Below are positions 1-10,311 of a stretch of 64,000 bases of DNA, piece after piece. The position numbers were made by a program, and so were the translations under genes. Every line of letters starts with the position of its first letter. The stretch's first letter is position 1. Under the pieces are notes generated by a model. The model made no database searches. It was given only the letters and a program-made list of their open reading frames with translations, and was not told the origin of the DNA. The stretch comes from Variovorax sp. YR216 (lineage in GTDB: Bacteria > Pseudomonadota > Gammaproteobacteria > Burkholderiales > Burkholderiaceae_C): NCBI RefSeq assembly GCF_900107745.1, contig NZ_FNRO01000027.1, positions 1 to 64,000 of the forward strand. Direction: 5' to 3'.

Positions 1-2
1 AT

Positions 3-293
3 GTGGTCGGCTTCGTCGCCGGACAGACCAAGGCGTCGCCCAACGCGGTGTTCGCGGGCAGCGTGCCCTACCTGATGCTGGCGGGCAATCTGGTGTCGGG
101 CTGGCAGCTTGCACGCTCGCTGCTGGTGGCCGAAGACCTCGTGAAGGCGGGCACCGACGTGCCTTTCATGAAGGCCAAGATCGCGACGGCGCGCTTCTAC
201 GCCGAGCACATCCTGAACAAGGCCCCCGGCCTGCGCGACAGCATCGTCGATGGCGCGGACAGCGTGACCGCGCTGGCGCTCGATGCCTTCTAA
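3..293 (+). CDS. Acyl-CoA dehydrogenase, C-terminal fragment (cut by window edge)
   Basis: The open frame enters from the left edge in frame 3 and stops at 291-293, so only the last 96 codons or so are seen. The residues match the helical C-terminal extension found on long acyl-CoA dehydrogenases of beta-oxidation (the acetyl-CoA dehydrogenase-like C-terminal domain): an Ala-rich helix with LVSGWQLARSLL, then KAKIATARFYAEHIL and an LD-A-F end. The family oxidises acyl-CoA to trans-2-enoyl-CoA with FAD, but the catalytic Glu and FAD-binding parts lie outside the window. Assignment rests only on this tail; an acyl-CoA dehydrogenase of another length class is possible. Confidence 0.75.
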   Translation: MVGFVAGQTKASPNAVFAGSVPYLMLAGNLVSGWQLARSLLVAEDLVKAGTDVPFMKAKIATARFYAEHILNKAPGLRDSIVDGADSVTALALDAF

Positions 294-808
294 GCCTGGC
301 AAGTTCTCGGCTGCGTGATCGAGACGTCCGCTCTGCGCAGAAAGGCGGGGCTGATGGCCGGATCTGAGACGAGATCCGCTTTGCGCCGGTGACCCGCCGG
401 AGAGCAGTCGAGGTCGATGGACTGAGTTGGGCCCGGAATTGCTGTCGAACGGCAGACCGGGGAATGCCGTTCTGCAGCGATTGCGGTTCTCCCCCTCTTT
501 GAGCGCGGACGACTGCATGTCGCCGCTTTCCGGCCATTCCGGGTGCCGCACTGGCACTTCCTCAGTGGAGGGCTTCCTGCAGCGAGGTGGTGGAATCCAG
601 CATGGGTTAACTGGGCGGCTGCGCTTTCATCCGAGCACCGACGTTGCGGCGCGCGGCTGCTTGGGGGAAGCGGACAAGGGCGCTGGCGCGCCGGTCGTGC
701 TCACTGAAAAGTAGGTGAAGGTGAGGCCTTCTACTGAACTTTTACTGAACTAAAGGTTGACTAACTGAAAACTTCAAAGATTCCCTACAGTGCGGAGCGC
801 GCGCTCAA
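294..808. other. Intergenic, no gene recognised
   Basis: About 515 bases between a gene ending rightward and a gene ending leftward. Open frames here have no recognisable protein character. The only structure noticed is an AT-richer patch at about 728-775 with the 9-base direct repeat TACTGAACT at 732-740 and 743-751. No convincing hairpin followed by a T run was found. Confidence 0.4.
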
Positions 809-1975
809 TCAGCGCCACGCGTTGCCGACCTGGATGTACCAGGTGCCGCTTTCCGGACCCTTGGCGTAGTCCATCCCGACCCACAGGCCGAGCCGTCTGG
901 CGATCAGGTAGCGCAAGCCCACGCCCCGGCTCACTGCGGTCGTCGCGTCGCTGAAGTCCGTCGACTTGCCCCACGCGCGCCCGGCGCCCATGAAGCCGAC
1001 CGCCGCCCAGCGCGGCGTGAACGACCAGCGCAGTTCGGTCTCCACCACTGCGGTGTGGTCGTCCTGGTAGCGCGCGGCAGGAATGCCGCGCATGTCGATG
1101 AAGGGCAGCATGTAGAAGGGCACCCGGCCGCTCACGCTGCGGCCGTCGAGCCGGCCGGCGAGCACCAGGCTCCTGTCGAGCGGCAGGTAGGCGAACACGT
1201 GCGCGCGGTAACTCTGGAAGCGCGTGTTGCTGCCCCAGTCGGGGTCGTAGAAGGTCGCGTCGATCGCGCCGGTCCAGCCCTTCGAAGGCGTGAAGATGTT
1301 GTCGCGCGAGTCGTGCTCCAGCGTGAGCCCGAGCCCGGAGGATCGGCGTGTGGTCTGATCCGGCGAGAGGCCCGAGCGCGGGTCCTGGCTGAGATCGAGC
1401 TTGCTGTTGAGATCGAGGAAGATCCAGCGCGCGCCGAGCCAGTTGTCGCTCTCGCCGATGCGCCGGAGCACCTGCTGCAGCGACATCCAGCCGTCGAGCG
1501 AATAGTTGATGCTGTTCGCGCCGCCACCGAGCCCGCTGCCGCCGATGCCGTAGAAGGCCAGGTTGACGTCCGCGCGCCCCACGCCGCCGCGCCAGCGCCA
1601 GCGGTCATCCAGGAAGGTCATCATGCCGCCGGCGAAGGCGGCCTTGGTGCCGTTCTCGGTTGCGGCCCCGCCGACCACGAAGATGTCCGGTGGCGTCATG
1701 TGCCCGGTCTCCTTGGCGCGCTCGGCGCTCTCGCCGAGTGAATTGCGCACGAACAGCAGCGCCACGCCGCCGCCGTAGCCGACCGCTGGCTCGGTGATGA
1801 CGATCGGCACCGGCAGGAAGCCCTTGCGCTCGATCATCCAGTCCGAGATGTCGAGGTGGCCGTCCTGCTGGTCGATGAAGCCTTCCATGAAGGCACGCGC
1901 CGGCTGGGACAGGGTGCCGGCAGCAAGCAACAGAACGAGGGCATTTCTGCAGCGTGCGGCGAAGCGGCCGACCAT
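809..1975 (-). CDS. Outer-membrane beta-barrel protein, D15/Omp85-type surface antigen domain
   Basis: 388 aa. A signal peptide (about residues 1-28, hydrophobic stretch ALVLLLAAGTLS, cleavage near PARA-F) leads into alternating amphipathic strands rich in aromatic residues and Gly, as in the bacterial surface antigen (D15) barrel of BamA/TamA. Typical elements are the SRDNIFTPSKGW turn and a late GAGRAWG strand. There is no room for POTRA domains, so this is a stand-alone barrel, probably in the outer membrane and not the BamA assembly factor. The start is supported by AAGGAA about 9 bases upstream. The last residue is Arg after Trp, not the usual terminal aromatic. Function unknown. Confidence 0.75.
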   Translation of the reverse strand: MVGRFAARCRNALVLLLAAGTLSQPARAFMEGFIDQQDGHLDISDWMIERKGFLPVPIVITEPAVGYGGGVALLFVRNSLGESAERAKETGHMTPPDIFVVGGAATENGTKAAFAGGMMTFLDDRWRWRGGVGRADVNLAFYGIGGSGLGGGANSINYSLDGWMSLQQVLRRIGESDNWLGARWIFLDLNSKLDLSQDPRSGLSPDQTTRRSSGLGLTLEHDSRDNIFTPSKGWTGAIDATFYDPDWGSNTRFQSYRAHVFAYLPLDRSLVLAGRLDGRSVSGRVPFYMLPFIDMRGIPAARYQDDHTAVVETELRWSFTPRWAAVGFMGAGRAWGKSTDFSDATTAVSRGVGLRYLIARRLGLWVGMDYAKGPESGTWYIQVGNAWR

Positions 1976-2202
1976 GGAGCGCGTTCCTTTCGGGGCTTTG
2001 GCGGGGAGTCCGCAAGCTCAACGTACTGGATCGTCCGGAGGTGGTCTATGGCACTTTGGTGCATGGAGGAGGTGTGCCGCGGGCGCGCTTTCAACTTGAA
2101 ACAAGTCGGTGCGGCTCGCCATGGTTTGATCCATCCACGGCATGGCCGACCGCACAGGAAGTGCGCGCGCCTGCCGGGTATCACCAGCCGTCGTGGGGAG
2201 CC

Positions 2203-3093
2203 ATGTCGACTTCGGCCCATTCGGACCCGCCCGCGTTTTCGGTGCCCTGCAAGCACTGTGCGGCGTTGCTGCATCCGCAGGAGAGGATCTGCCCCTTCTG
2301 CAGCTATGACCAGGGCGCGCCCACCGAGGAGGTGGACGGCCTGCATGCCCTCTCGGAGTTCGAGAGCCCCGACACGCTGCCGCCGCTGGACGACGACCAG
2401 ACGCTGATCATGCCCAGGCGCACGCGGCAGAAGGCGGCGGCGGGACGCGCCGTCGTCGCGGCCCCTGCGGCGCCGATCGCCCTGCGCGCCGGCCGGCCTG
2501 CCTACACCGCCCCCGACACCTTATGGCAGAAGGAGGAGCCCGCGCGTTCACGCCCGATGCGGTGGATCGGCGGACTGGCCGTCAGCCTCGTGGCGGCGAT
2601 GGTGCTGTTCGCGCTCACGCTCGCGCTCGACTACTTCTACTTCGACAAGCGCACCGAGCCCGGCAAGGCCCGCGCCTTTCAGTCAGACATCGCGCAGGTG
2701 CGCGCGGCCCTCGGCCGCGGCGACCTGAGCGCTGCCGAACGCACGCTCGACTCGCTCGACGCCGACTATTCGGACAACCCGACCCTGCAGCCCCTGCGCG
2801 AGGAACTCGACCGGCGCCTGCAGGAGCAGGAAACCCGGCGCGAGCAGCTTCGCGATGCCGCGAAGAGGGCGTCGCAGGCACTCGGCGTGCCGGAGCCCCG
2901 CGAACCGCCGACGGCGGGCGCGACGACGCCAGCACAGGTTCCCGCGCCGGCGACGCCGGTCGCCACGACACCGCCATCCGCGGCGCCGGCCGCGGCCAGG
3001 CGCAGTGCGCCCGCGCAGGCGAAGGACGCGCAATGCAATGAAGCGCTCGCCGCGCTGTCGCTGTGTTCGACGGAGGCACGCAAGGCGCCGTGA
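2203..3093 (+). CDS. Zinc-ribbon, single-pass membrane protein of unknown function
   Basis: 296 aa from the ATG at 2203; longer in-frame extensions upstream lack protein character. The N-terminus holds a zinc-ribbon type C-x2-C ... C-x2-C motif (CKHC at about residues 13-16, CPFC at about 27-30). A Pro/Arg-rich linker follows, then one transmembrane helix (about 128-148, VSLVAAMVLFALTLALDYFY). The distal part has a charged, probably coiled helical segment and a low-complexity Ala/Pro tail ending in a short Cys-containing segment. Divergent from the barrel gene and 45 bp ahead of the TAXI receptor. Zinc ribbons of this sort occur in membrane proteins of unknown role, so no function is proposed. 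Confidence 0.65.
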   Translation: MSTSAHSDPPAFSVPCKHCAALLHPQERICPFCSYDQGAPTEEVDGLHALSEFESPDTLPPLDDDQTLIMPRRTRQKAAAGRAVVAAPAAPIALRAGRPAYTAPDTLWQKEEPARSRPMRWIGGLAVSLVAAMVLFALTLALDYFYFDKRTEPGKARAFQSDIAQVRAALGRGDLSAAERTLDSLDADYSDNPTLQPLREELDRRLQEQETRREQLRDAAKRASQALGVPEPREPPTAGATTPAQVPAPATPVATTPPSAAPAAARRSAPAQAKDAQCNEALAALSLCSTEARKAP

Positions 3094-3138
3094 GGCGCCG
3101 TTGCAGCGCAATCGATCATCAACCCCGAAGGAGCCGAC

Positions 3139-4209
3139 ATGCCACTCAGATCCATACTGACCGGGCTGATCCTGATTGCCCTTCTGCCGTTTGCCGGCGC
3201 GCAACCCAGGGCGCAGTACAAGATCGTCACCGCGTCGAAGGCCGGCACCTACATCCAGATCGGCCGGGACCTTGCCAAGTACGTTGCCGAGCCGGCGGGC
3301 ATCGAGCTCGAGGTGCTGGAGTCCAAGGGTTCGGCCGAGAACATCTCGCGCATGCGCTTCGAGCCCGGCGTGAAGCTTGCGCTGGTGCAGTCCGACGTGT
3401 ATCAGGCCTTCCTCGACGAGGCGAAGACCGGCAATCCCGATGCGGGCAACATCATCCGGCCGCTGCGGCTGATCATGCCGCTCTATGACGAGGAGATCTA
3501 TTTCGTCGCGCGCGCCGATTCGCCACTCGACTACATCCACGAGATCAGGAACAAGAAGATCGGCGTCGGCCCCATCGGCAGCGGCACCGCACTGACCTCG
3601 CGCACGCTCTACCAGATGATGTTCGACGAGGCTATTCCCGCTGCCAGCGCGCAGTACCTCACCAACGAGGAGGCGCTCGCGCAGCTCACCGTCGAGAAGA
3701 GCATCGATGTCGCGATCATCGTCGCCGGGCAGCCCGCGAAGTTGTTCTCCGACATGAAGCCCGAGGCGCGCAAGTACATCAAGATTCTCAAGCTCGATGA
3801 GAAGGCCGTGGAATCGGCCCGCGCGATGAAGACCTACTTCCCCGCGACGATCCGCACCTCGAGCTACCCCAGCTGGCTCACCGAGGACGTGCCGACGCTG
3901 ACGGTGAAGGCCTACCTCGTCACCTACGACTACGGGCTGCAGTCGACGGTCGGCAATCTGGTGCGGTTCGCCGATTCGCTGTGCACGAACTTCGACAAGC
4001 TGCAGGCCAACGGCCATCCGAAGTGGAAGCAGGTGCGCCTCGAACTGCCGCCGCTGCGGCAGGGCTGGCGCTACTACGGGCCGATGGAGAAGCGGCTGCG
4101 CACCTGCATCGCAAGCCAGGCCGCCGCGCCGTCGTACACCTCCAGCCCACCACCCAGGACGCGTCCCTGTACCGAACAGGAGATGGTGCTCGGCATCTGC
4201 AAGCGGTAG
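3139..4209 (+). CDS. TAXI-family TRAP transporter solute-binding protein
   Basis: 356 aa. Signal peptide at residues 1-21, then the TAXI-family start YKIVTASKAGTYIQIGRDLAKY. Further hallmarks are ESKGSAENISRM, a GVGPIGSGTALTSRTL segment in the ligand cleft, and the LTVEKSIDVAIIVAGQPA lobe. It would bind an organic acid or amino acid in the periplasm for a TRAP permease, but no DctQM/DctM permease gene lies nearby, so the membrane partner is elsewhere or it acts as a stand-alone receptor. A Pro-rich tail with paired Cys (residues 330-356) is an addition to the usual fold. AAGGAG sits 6 bases before the start. Confidence 0.85.
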   Translation: MPLRSILTGLILIALLPFAGAQPRAQYKIVTASKAGTYIQIGRDLAKYVAEPAGIELEVLESKGSAENISRMRFEPGVKLALVQSDVYQAFLDEAKTGNPDAGNIIRPLRLIMPLYDEEIYFVARADSPLDYIHEIRNKKIGVGPIGSGTALTSRTLYQMMFDEAIPAASAQYLTNEEALAQLTVEKSIDVAIIVAGQPAKLFSDMKPEARKYIKILKLDEKAVESARAMKTYFPATIRTSSYPSWLTEDVPTLTVKAYLVTYDYGLQSTVGNLVRFADSLCTNFDKLQANGHPKWKQVRLELPPLRQGWRYYGPMEKRLRTCIASQAAAPSYTSSPPPRTRPCTEQEMVLGICKR

Positions 4210-4242
4210 GCTCTCGTCTTCACAAACGGGAGATGACGACAG

Positions 4243-5124
4243 ATGGAAAGCACGGAAACCCACTTCCAACTTACCGCAAGCGACGCACAGCCGATCGAGG
4301 CTCACTGTTGGCAAGGGACGGACCCATCGCGTGAGCGCGCCGTCGTGCAGATCGCGCATGGCATGGGCGAGCATTCGCTTCGGTACAGGCCGCTGGCCGA
4401 CGCGCTGACGCGGGCCGGCTGCGCGGTGTATGCCAACGAGCATCGCGGCCACGGCAGGCTGGCGCAGTCACGCGGAGAGCTGGGCGATTTCGGCACGCGC
4501 GGTTTCGCGGGCCTGGTCGACGACATGGCCGTGCTGAGCCGCCATGCGCGCGGCAGGCATCCGGGCCTGCCGTTGATCCTGTTGGGGCACAGCATGGGAT
4601 CGTTCGCGACGCAGTACTACCTCCTGAAGTACAGCGAGATGCTGGCCGGCGCCGTGCTCTCCGGCACTGCTGCGCTGGACCTGCTGGGCGCGGCACTGCA
4701 ATCCGGCTTCCGTCTTGAAGACATGAACGCCGCGCTGCCCGAAGTGCGGACGCCTTTCGACTGGCTGAGCCGCGACCCGGCGCAGGTCGATGCCTATGTC
4801 GACGACCCGCTGTGCGGCTTCACTGTCACGCCCGAGGGCATGGGCTCGATGTTCGCGAACGTCACCGATCTCACGCCGGCCGTCATGCGTGAGCACATTC
4901 GTCCCGAGCTGCCGCTCTATCTGTTCATCGGCGACCAGGATCCGGTGAGCCACAAGGGCGAGTGGTTCTATCCGCTCGTGCGACGCTATCGCGAGGCCGG
5001 CCTGCGCGACGTGTCGGCCCACGTCTTTGGCGGCGCGCGCCACGAGACGCTGAACGAGACCAACCGCGAGGAAGTCGTCGCCGTGCTCCTCGCGTGGATC
5101 GACAGGGTCGTGGGCAGCGCCTAA
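4243..5124 (+). CDS. Alpha/beta hydrolase, monoacylglycerol lipase-like (serine aminopeptidase S33 / Hydrolase_4)
   Basis: 293 aa, a normal length for the family. The nucleophile elbow GHSMGS is at about residues 113-118, preceded by a NEHRGHGRL oxyanion region typical of lysophospholipase/monoglyceride lipases. The likely acid is in LFIGDQDPVS (about residue 230) and the catalytic His in GARHETLNE (about 267). No signal peptide, so cytosolic. GGGAG lies upstream of the ATG. Its stop overlaps by 4 bases the stop of the convergent receiver-cyclase gene. The exact ester substrate cannot be read from sequence. Confidence 0.85.
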   Translation: MESTETHFQLTASDAQPIEAHCWQGTDPSRERAVVQIAHGMGEHSLRYRPLADALTRAGCAVYANEHRGHGRLAQSRGELGDFGTRGFAGLVDDMAVLSRHARGRHPGLPLILLGHSMGSFATQYYLLKYSEMLAGAVLSGTAALDLLGAALQSGFRLEDMNAALPEVRTPFDWLSRDPAQVDAYVDDPLCGFTVTPEGMGSMFANVTDLTPAVMREHIRPELPLYLFIGDQDPVSHKGEWFYPLVRRYREAGLRDVSAHVFGGARHETLNETNREEVVAVLLAWIDRVVGSA

Positions 5125-6173
5125 GTGGGCGCCGGCCCGGCGACCGCGTGCACTTCGACCGGCGCCGACTTTCCCCTGAACTGCGCCGGGCCGAGCGCCT
5201 CGACCTCGATGCGGCCCTCGATCTCGGCGCACGTCGCGGGGTCGATCAGGATCCAGCGCTTGGCGAGCTTCGTGTGCTCCTCCAGCCGCGCCGCGAGGTT
5301 CACCGTGTCGCCGATGCAGGTGTAGGTGGCCCGCTGATGCGTGCCGGTGTAGCCGGCGACCACTTCGCCGGTGGCAATGCCCACGCCGATGCGCAGCGCG
5401 GTCTTCTTCGCGGCAACGCGCTCCACGTTCAGCAACTCGATCATCTCCATCATGTCGAGCGCCGCGTACACGGCAGCCGCGCTGTGGTCCGGGAGCGGCA
5501 GCGGCGCGCCGAAGATCGCCATCAGCCCGTCGCCGATCATCTGGTTCACCACGCCGCCATGGCCGTTGATGGCATCGAACATCAGCGTGTAGTAGGTGTT
5601 GAGCAGCTCGATCGTCTCTTCCGGCGGTTGTGATTCGACCAGCGCGGTGAAGCCGCGGATGTCGCAGAACATCACCGTCGCATGCACCCGCCGGCCGCCG
5701 AGCGCGAAGCCGGACTGCTGCAGGTCCTGCGCGACTTCGGAGGTTGCGAAGCGCCGCACCATTTCCTTCTGCTGATCGCGCAGCCGCTTCTTCTCGAGGC
5801 TCGAATCGATGCGCGCCTTGAGCAGCACCGGATTGACGGGCTTGTGCAGGTAGTCCTCGGCGCCCAGTTCGATGCAGCGCGCAATGTTCGACACGCCTTC
5901 GAGCGAGGACGTGACGATCACCGGCAGGTCGCGCAGCTTGGGGTCGTCGCTGAGCTGCTCCAGCACCTGGAAGCCGTTCATCTCGGGCATTTCCATGTCG
6001 AGCAGCATCAGGTCGAAGGGGGCGCGGCGCAGGAATTCGAGCGCCACCCGTCCGTTCTCGGCGCATTCGACGGTGTGGCCCTGCAGTTCAAGGCTGCGTG
6101 TCATCAGCAGGCGATTGACCTTGTTGTCGTCCGTCACCAGCAGGCGGGCGGGCGCATGGCGGGGTTCACCCAT
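5121..6173 (-). CDS. Response regulator: receiver domain fused to class III adenylate/guanylate cyclase
   Basis: 350 aa. Residues 10-125 form a receiver domain (acidic pair D15-D16, phospho-acceptor D59 in LLDMEMPE, K111 in LHKP). A helical linker (about 126-160) leads to a class III cyclase catalytic domain (165-345). Metal-binding Asp residues are D171 (FCDIRGF) and D215 (IGDG), and the transition-state Asn/Arg pair is in TVNLAARLE. The adenine-reading Lys position is Gln211, while the partner Asp (GDT) is kept. Last gene of the kinase-Hpt-receiver operon; its start overlaps the Hpt stop by 8 bases. It is probably the output of the relay, making cAMP or cGMP on phosphorylation. Confidence 0.9.
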   Translation of the reverse strand: MGEPRHAPARLLVTDDNKVNRLLMTRSLELQGHTVECAENGRVALEFLRRAPFDLMLLDMEMPEMNGFQVLEQLSDDPKLRDLPVIVTSSLEGVSNIARCIELGAEDYLHKPVNPVLLKARIDSSLEKKRLRDQQKEMVRRFATSEVAQDLQQSGFALGGRRVHATVMFCDIRGFTALVESQPPEETIELLNTYYTLMFDAINGHGGVVNQMIGDGLMAIFGAPLPLPDHSAAAVYAALDMMEMIELLNVERVAAKKTALRIGVGIATGEVVAGYTGTHQRATYTCIGDTVNLAARLEEHTKLAKRWILIDPATCAEIEGRIEVEALGPAQFRGKSAPVEVHAVAGPAPT

Positions 6174-6507
6174 GACAAAGCTCCGTGAGCGCCGCGGCGA
6201 CGCGCGCGTATTCCTGTGCCAGTGCTTCCAATGGCGCGGGCGAGCGGTCCGCGGGCATGCCGCCGAGTTCCTGCTCCCGCGCCATCGCGCCGAGCGTGCG
6301 CGCGCCGAACGTCAGGCTGTTCGATTTCAGCGAATGTGCCGCCCGGCGGTAGTCGTCGGCATTGCCGCCCGCGAGCGCCTCGCGAAGCTCCTGCAGCATC
6401 GCCGGCGCTTCTTCCATGAAGGTCTGCACCAGTTCATTGACGAAATCGGCGCCCGCAGTCTCTTGCAGTTCTGCAAAGGTCGCGGGGTCGATGATCGGTT
6501 CGCTCAT
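6166..6507 (-). CDS. Histidine phosphotransfer (Hpt) protein
   Basis: 113 aa, one four-helix Hpt domain. The phospho-accepting His58 lies in AAHSLKSNS, the canonical Hpt motif, followed by GARTLGAMARE. A stand-alone Hpt of this size shuttles phosphate between a hybrid kinase receiver and a final response regulator. It lies directly between the hybrid kinase (1-base gap after the kinase stop) and the receiver-cyclase (8-base overlap), so translational coupling and a shared phosphorelay are likely. Confidence 0.9.
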   Translation of the reverse strand: MSEPIIDPATFAELQETAGADFVNELVQTFMEEAPAMLQELREALAGGNADDYRRAAHSLKSNSLTFGARTLGAMAREQELGGMPADRSPAPLEALAQEYARVAAALTELCHG

Positions 6508-6508
6508 T

Positions 6509-9500
6509 TCAACGGTCCTTTCTGGCGGGCACGCTATTCAGGGCCTCCACAAGCCGGTCGACCCGGATCGGCTTGGTGAGGTAGTCGTCCATGCCCGCGG
6601 CCATGCACATCTCTCGGTCGCCCTGCATCGCGTTCGCGGTCATCGCGACGATGCGCGGGCGCGCAGGCGCCTTGAGCATCGTGCAGATCTGGCGCGCGGC
6701 ATCGAGCCCGTCGAGCTCCGGCATCTGTACATCCATCAGCACCACATCGTAGGCCTGCCGCTGCACCGATTCCACCGCCTCGATCCCGTTGGAAGCGAGA
6801 TCGGCGCGATAGCCCATCTGCTGCAGCAGGCGCAGCGCGAGCTTCTGGTTGACCGCGTTGTCCTCCGCGAGAAGGATGCGCAGCGGATGCCGCGCACCCA
6901 TCGAGGGGTCGATCTGCGGCTTCGGCGCTGCGGTGGGGGCAGGCCGGGCCGAGGGGTCGCGCACCAGCAGGCCGGCGAGCGTGTCGAAAAGCTGCGACTG
7001 GTGGATCGGCTTCGAGAGGTAGGCGCTGAACACCGATTCGCCATCGCCCGTCTCGCGCCGGCCCACGGAACTGAAGAGGACCAGTGGCAGCGCGGCATGC
7101 CCTGCACGGATGCGCTGCGCGAGCGTGAGTCCATCCATCTCCGGCATGTGCATGTCGACGATCGCGACGTCGAAGCGCTCGCCCGCGTCGAGCCATTGCA
7201 GCGCTTCGAGCGGCGATGCGGTCGCGCGCGAATCCATGCCCCACTTGGCCGTCTGCAGCGACAGCACGCGGCGGTTGGTCGCGTTGTCGTCGACGATGAG
7301 GAGCCGTTTGCCGGCCATCTCGGGCTGAACGCCGACGAAGTCGCGGCGGCGGCTCGGCTGTGCGCCCGCGATCGGCGCCTCGATGGTGAAGAAGAAGGTC
7401 GAGCCGGTGCCCGGCCCGGCGCTTTCGACCCACATGGTGCCACCCATGAGCTCGGCCAGCCGCTTGCTGATCGCGAGGCCCAGCCCGGTGCCGCCGTACT
7501 TGCGGGTGGTGCTCGAATCGGCCTGCGAGAAGGACTGGAAGAGCCGGCTCTTGCCTTGCTCCGACAACCCGATGCCGGTGTCGCGTACCGCGAAGGTGAG
7601 GCGCACCGCGCGATTGGGCAGGTTTTCGGCGCTGACGGACACCACCACTTCACCCCGTTCCGTGAACTTCACCGAATTGCTCAGCAGGTTGAGCAACACC
7701 TGCCGCAATCGCGCGAGATCACCGCTGACCGCATCGGGCACATCGCCTTCGAACACATAGGCGGTGTCGAGGTTCTTTTCAGTGGCGCGCGCGCTCACGA
7801 GATCGAGCGCGGTCTCCACGCAGTCCCGCAGATCGAAGGGATGCGACTCGATGTCCATCCGGCCCGCCTCGATCTTCGAGTAGTCGAGGATGTCGTTGAT
7901 GATGGTCAGCAGCGCATCGCCGGATTCGCGGATCGTCGAGACGTAGTCCTGCTGCTCTGCATCGAGCTGCGTGTCGAGCAGCAGCCCGCTCATGCCGATC
8001 ACCGCGTTCATCGGCGTGCGGATCTCGTGGCTCATGGTCGCGAGGAAGGCGCTCTTGGCCTCGTTCGCGGCCTCGGCGGCGGCGCGCGCCTCCTGCGCCT
8101 GCTTGAACAGTGCGGCGTTCTGGATCGCGACCACCGCCTGGTCCGCGAAGGTCTTCAGGAGCTTGATCTCCTTGTCCGCGAACGGGCCGACGGGCTGGCG
8201 CGTGACGTGGATCGAACCGATGGAGCGGCCTTCCCACATCAGCGGCGCGATCATGATCGCGTAGCTGCCGACCCTTCCCGCGATTTCGCGCATGAACTGC
8301 GGCAGGTGCGGCTCGGCCATCACGTCCGGGATGTGCATCACCTCGCCTTCGGCCATGACTTTGCTGCCCTCGGGTGCGTGTTCCGGAGCGCGTGGATAGT
8401 GCCTCTCCAGCACCTCGCGCGCGGAACCGCGATGCGCTCCAAGATGGACCAGGCCGTCGTAGCCGATCAGCGCGATGCCCATCTGCGCGCTGGAGAACAG
8501 GCGTTGGCAGCTCTCGAGGATCTTGTCGAAGACCGGCTGGGCATCCGCCATCGAGCCGCTGATGACCTGAAGCACATCGGTGGTCGCGGTCTGCTGTTCC
8601 AACGCCTCGCGCGTCTCGTTGAAGAGGCGCGCGTTCTCGATCGCGATCACCGCCTGGTCGGCGAAGGTCTGCACCAGCGAGATTTCGGCCGCAGAAAAGG
8701 GCCGCACTTCGTTGCGCAGGAGCGAGATCACGCCCATGCCCCGGCCGTCGCGCAGCATGGGCACCGCCAGCACCGTGCGAAAGCCGTTGCGCGCCTGAAG
8801 CTCGCGGACATCCGGATACTCGGCGTCGATCAGCGGAACGACATCCTCGACATGCACGCAGCGCCGCTCGACGAAGGCTCGTCCGGCGATCGAGGTGGGG
8901 CGTATCGGCAGTTCCAGGCCCGCGCCGTCGCCTCCGTAGGCGGGCCCGTAGCGGGTCATGGCGCGCAGGCAGTCGCCCGCGGCCAGCCACACCCGGCTGC
9001 CTTCGGCGCGGCACAGCAACCCGGCGCGCTCTGCGACGGTGTCGAGCACAGGCTGCACGTCGGTCGGCGAGCCGCTGATCACCTTCAGCACCTCCGAGGT
9101 GGCGGTCTGCCGCGCGAGCGCCTCCTGCGTTTCGTCGAACAGCCGGGCGTTCTCCAGCGCCACGCCCATGGTCGCGGCCACGGTTTCCAGCAGCTGGATC
9201 TGCTCGCGGCCGAAGGCGTATTCGCGCTCGTGATTCTGCAGACCGAGCGCCCCCAGGACGCGGTCTCGCCCGAGGATCGGCACTGCGGCGAGCGAAAGCG
9301 CCCAGTCGGTGCCTGGGTGCGGGGCGAGCCCGATGCGGGTCTGCTCCTCGCGTGTGTTCAGGACACCCACCTCGCGGCGCAGCAGGATGCGCTCCAGCGG
9401 CTCGCCAGGCTTCAGCGGGCGGGCCGGCGGCAGCGGCAGGGGCCGGTGGTGCTCGTAGCGGTAGAGGGCCTGCACGAGGTTGGTCTTGTCGTCCCACCAC

Positions 9501-10204
9501 AGGATGGTGACGTCGCCGGAGTCGAAGACCTCGCGCAGCTTGTCGCCGACCATCTGGACGATGGCGGAAAACTCCAGCCGCGCTGCGATGCCTTCCTGGA
9601 TGCTGTCGATCAGCGTGAGCGCGCCCGCGTTCTGCGCAAGCTCGGCGGTGCGCGCGGCCAGCGCGTTTTCGAGGCGCTCGCGGGTGCGGATGCCGGCCAG
9701 CGCGCCCGCCGCCTGGGCCGCGAGTGCCGCAAGCACATCCTGGTGCGCGCGCTCGAAGCGGCCCCGCGGGCCTTCGACGTCGGCGTAGAGAAAGCCGGCC
9801 ACGTCGCCTGGCGCGATCGATGGGGCGATCAGCGGGGCGATGAGGCACGAGCGCTGCGCCGCGGGCTTCGCGCCTTCCGGACCATGGCGCAGACGGGCCG
9901 AGCGGTTGTGGCGGGCTTCGGCCAGCCAGGGTCCGATCGCGCGGAGCAGTTCCGCGGCCTTCTCGCCGCGCGGCAGCTTCGACCCGGCGATGCGAAGGCT
10001 GCCACCCGAGTCCAGTACGAGCATGACGCGCTGCGCCCCCAGCAACGCCGCCGCCTCGCGGACCAGGACGGCCGGCAGTTCGCGCTCGCTGCCGAGGGCG
10101 TTCAGGCGGATCCCGCTGTCGACGAGGCGTTCCAGCGGCAGGCGCGGTGCGGCTCCTGCGCGAGCGGCAAGTCGCGACGATGGCCGGGACCGGGACTCTG
10201 CCAT
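6509..10204 (-). CDS. Soluble multi-GAF hybrid sensor histidine kinase with two receiver domains
   Basis: About 1231 aa from the ATG at 10204 (AGGAG upstream; an alternative ATG at 10252 has no ribosome site). Order: N-terminal GAF-like region, two to three further GAF domains (repeated heads [14 protein letters not shown] and [14 protein letters not shown] mark two unit starts), a short coiled segment, HisKA ([15 protein letters not shown], phospho-His about residue 725), HATPase (N box [12 protein letters not shown] about 840, G boxes DTGIGLS and [11 protein letters not shown]), receiver 1 (Asp in [11 protein letters not shown], about 1018) and receiver 2 (Asp in [11 protein letters not shown], about 1155). 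No membrane helix or signal peptide: a cytosolic sensor of an unknown ligand feeding the Hpt and receiver-cyclase downstream. Confidence 0.9.
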   Translation of the reverse strand: MAESRSRPSSRLAARAGAAPRLPLERLVDSGIRLNALGSERELPAVLVREAAALLGAQRVMLVLDSGGSLRIAGSKLPRGEKAAELLRAIGPWLAEARHNRSARLRHGPEGAKPAAQRSCLIAPLIAPSIAPGDVAGFLYADVEGPRGRFERAHQDVLAALAAQAAGALAGIRTRERLENALAARTAELAQNAGALTLIDSIQEGIAARLEFSAIVQMVGDKLREVFDSGDVTILWWDDKTNLVQALYRYEHHRPLPLPPARPLKPGEPLERILLRREVGVLNTREEQTRIGLAPHPGTDWALSLAAVPILGRDRVLGALGLQNHEREYAFGREQIQLLETVAATMGVALENARLFDETQEALARQTATSEVLKVISGSPTDVQPVLDTVAERAGLLCRAEGSRVWLAAGDCLRAMTRYGPAYGGDGAGLELPIRPTSIAGRAFVERRCVHVEDVVPLIDAEYPDVRELQARNGFRTVLAVPMLRDGRGMGVISLLRNEVRPFSAAEISLVQTFADQAVIAIENARLFNETREALEQQTATTDVLQVISGSMADAQPVFDKILESCQRLFSSAQMGIALIGYDGLVHLGAHRGSAREVLERHYPRAPEHAPEGSKVMAEGEVMHIPDVMAEPHLPQFMREIAGRVGSYAIMIAPLMWEGRSIGSIHVTRQPVGPFADKEIKLLKTFADQAVVAIQNAALFKQAQEARAAAEAANEAKSAFLATMSHEIRTPMNAVIGMSGLLLDTQLDAEQQDYVSTIRESGDALLTIINDILDYSKIEAGRMDIESHPFDLRDCVETALDLVSARATEKNLDTAYVFEGDVPDAVSGDLARLRQVLLNLLSNSVKFTERGEVVVSVSAENLPNRAVRLTFAVRDTGIGLSEQGKSRLFQSFSQADSSTTRKYGGTGLGLAISKRLAELMGGTMWVESAGPGTGSTFFFTIEAPIAGAQPSRRRDFVGVQPEMAGKRLLIVDDNATNRRVLSLQTAKWGMDSRATASPLEALQWLDAGERFDVAIVDMHMPEMDGLTLAQRIRAGHAALPLVLFSSVGRRETGDGESVFSAYLSKPIHQSQLFDTLAGLLVRDPSARPAPTAAPKPQIDPSMGARHPLRILLAEDNAVNQKLALRLLQQMGYRADLASNGIEAVESVQRQAYDVVLMDVQMPELDGLDAARQICTMLKAPARPRIVAMTANAMQGDREMCMAAGMDDYLTKPIRVDRLVEALNSVPARKDR

Positions 10205-10311
10205 GGGGCGTCGGGCTCCTGCGGTAGGGTGGTGTACGCGCCGGCGGCGCATACGGCGTGGAGTCTAGCGGCGTACGGAATCGGCGTGGCAAGATCGCCG
10301 CCCCGCCCGGA

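Noticed and set aside
2683-4452. 589-codon minus-strand open frame opposite the TAXI receptor
   Set aside because: High-GC shadow of the plus-strand gene; no motif, and the plus-strand protein is a clear family member with signal peptide.
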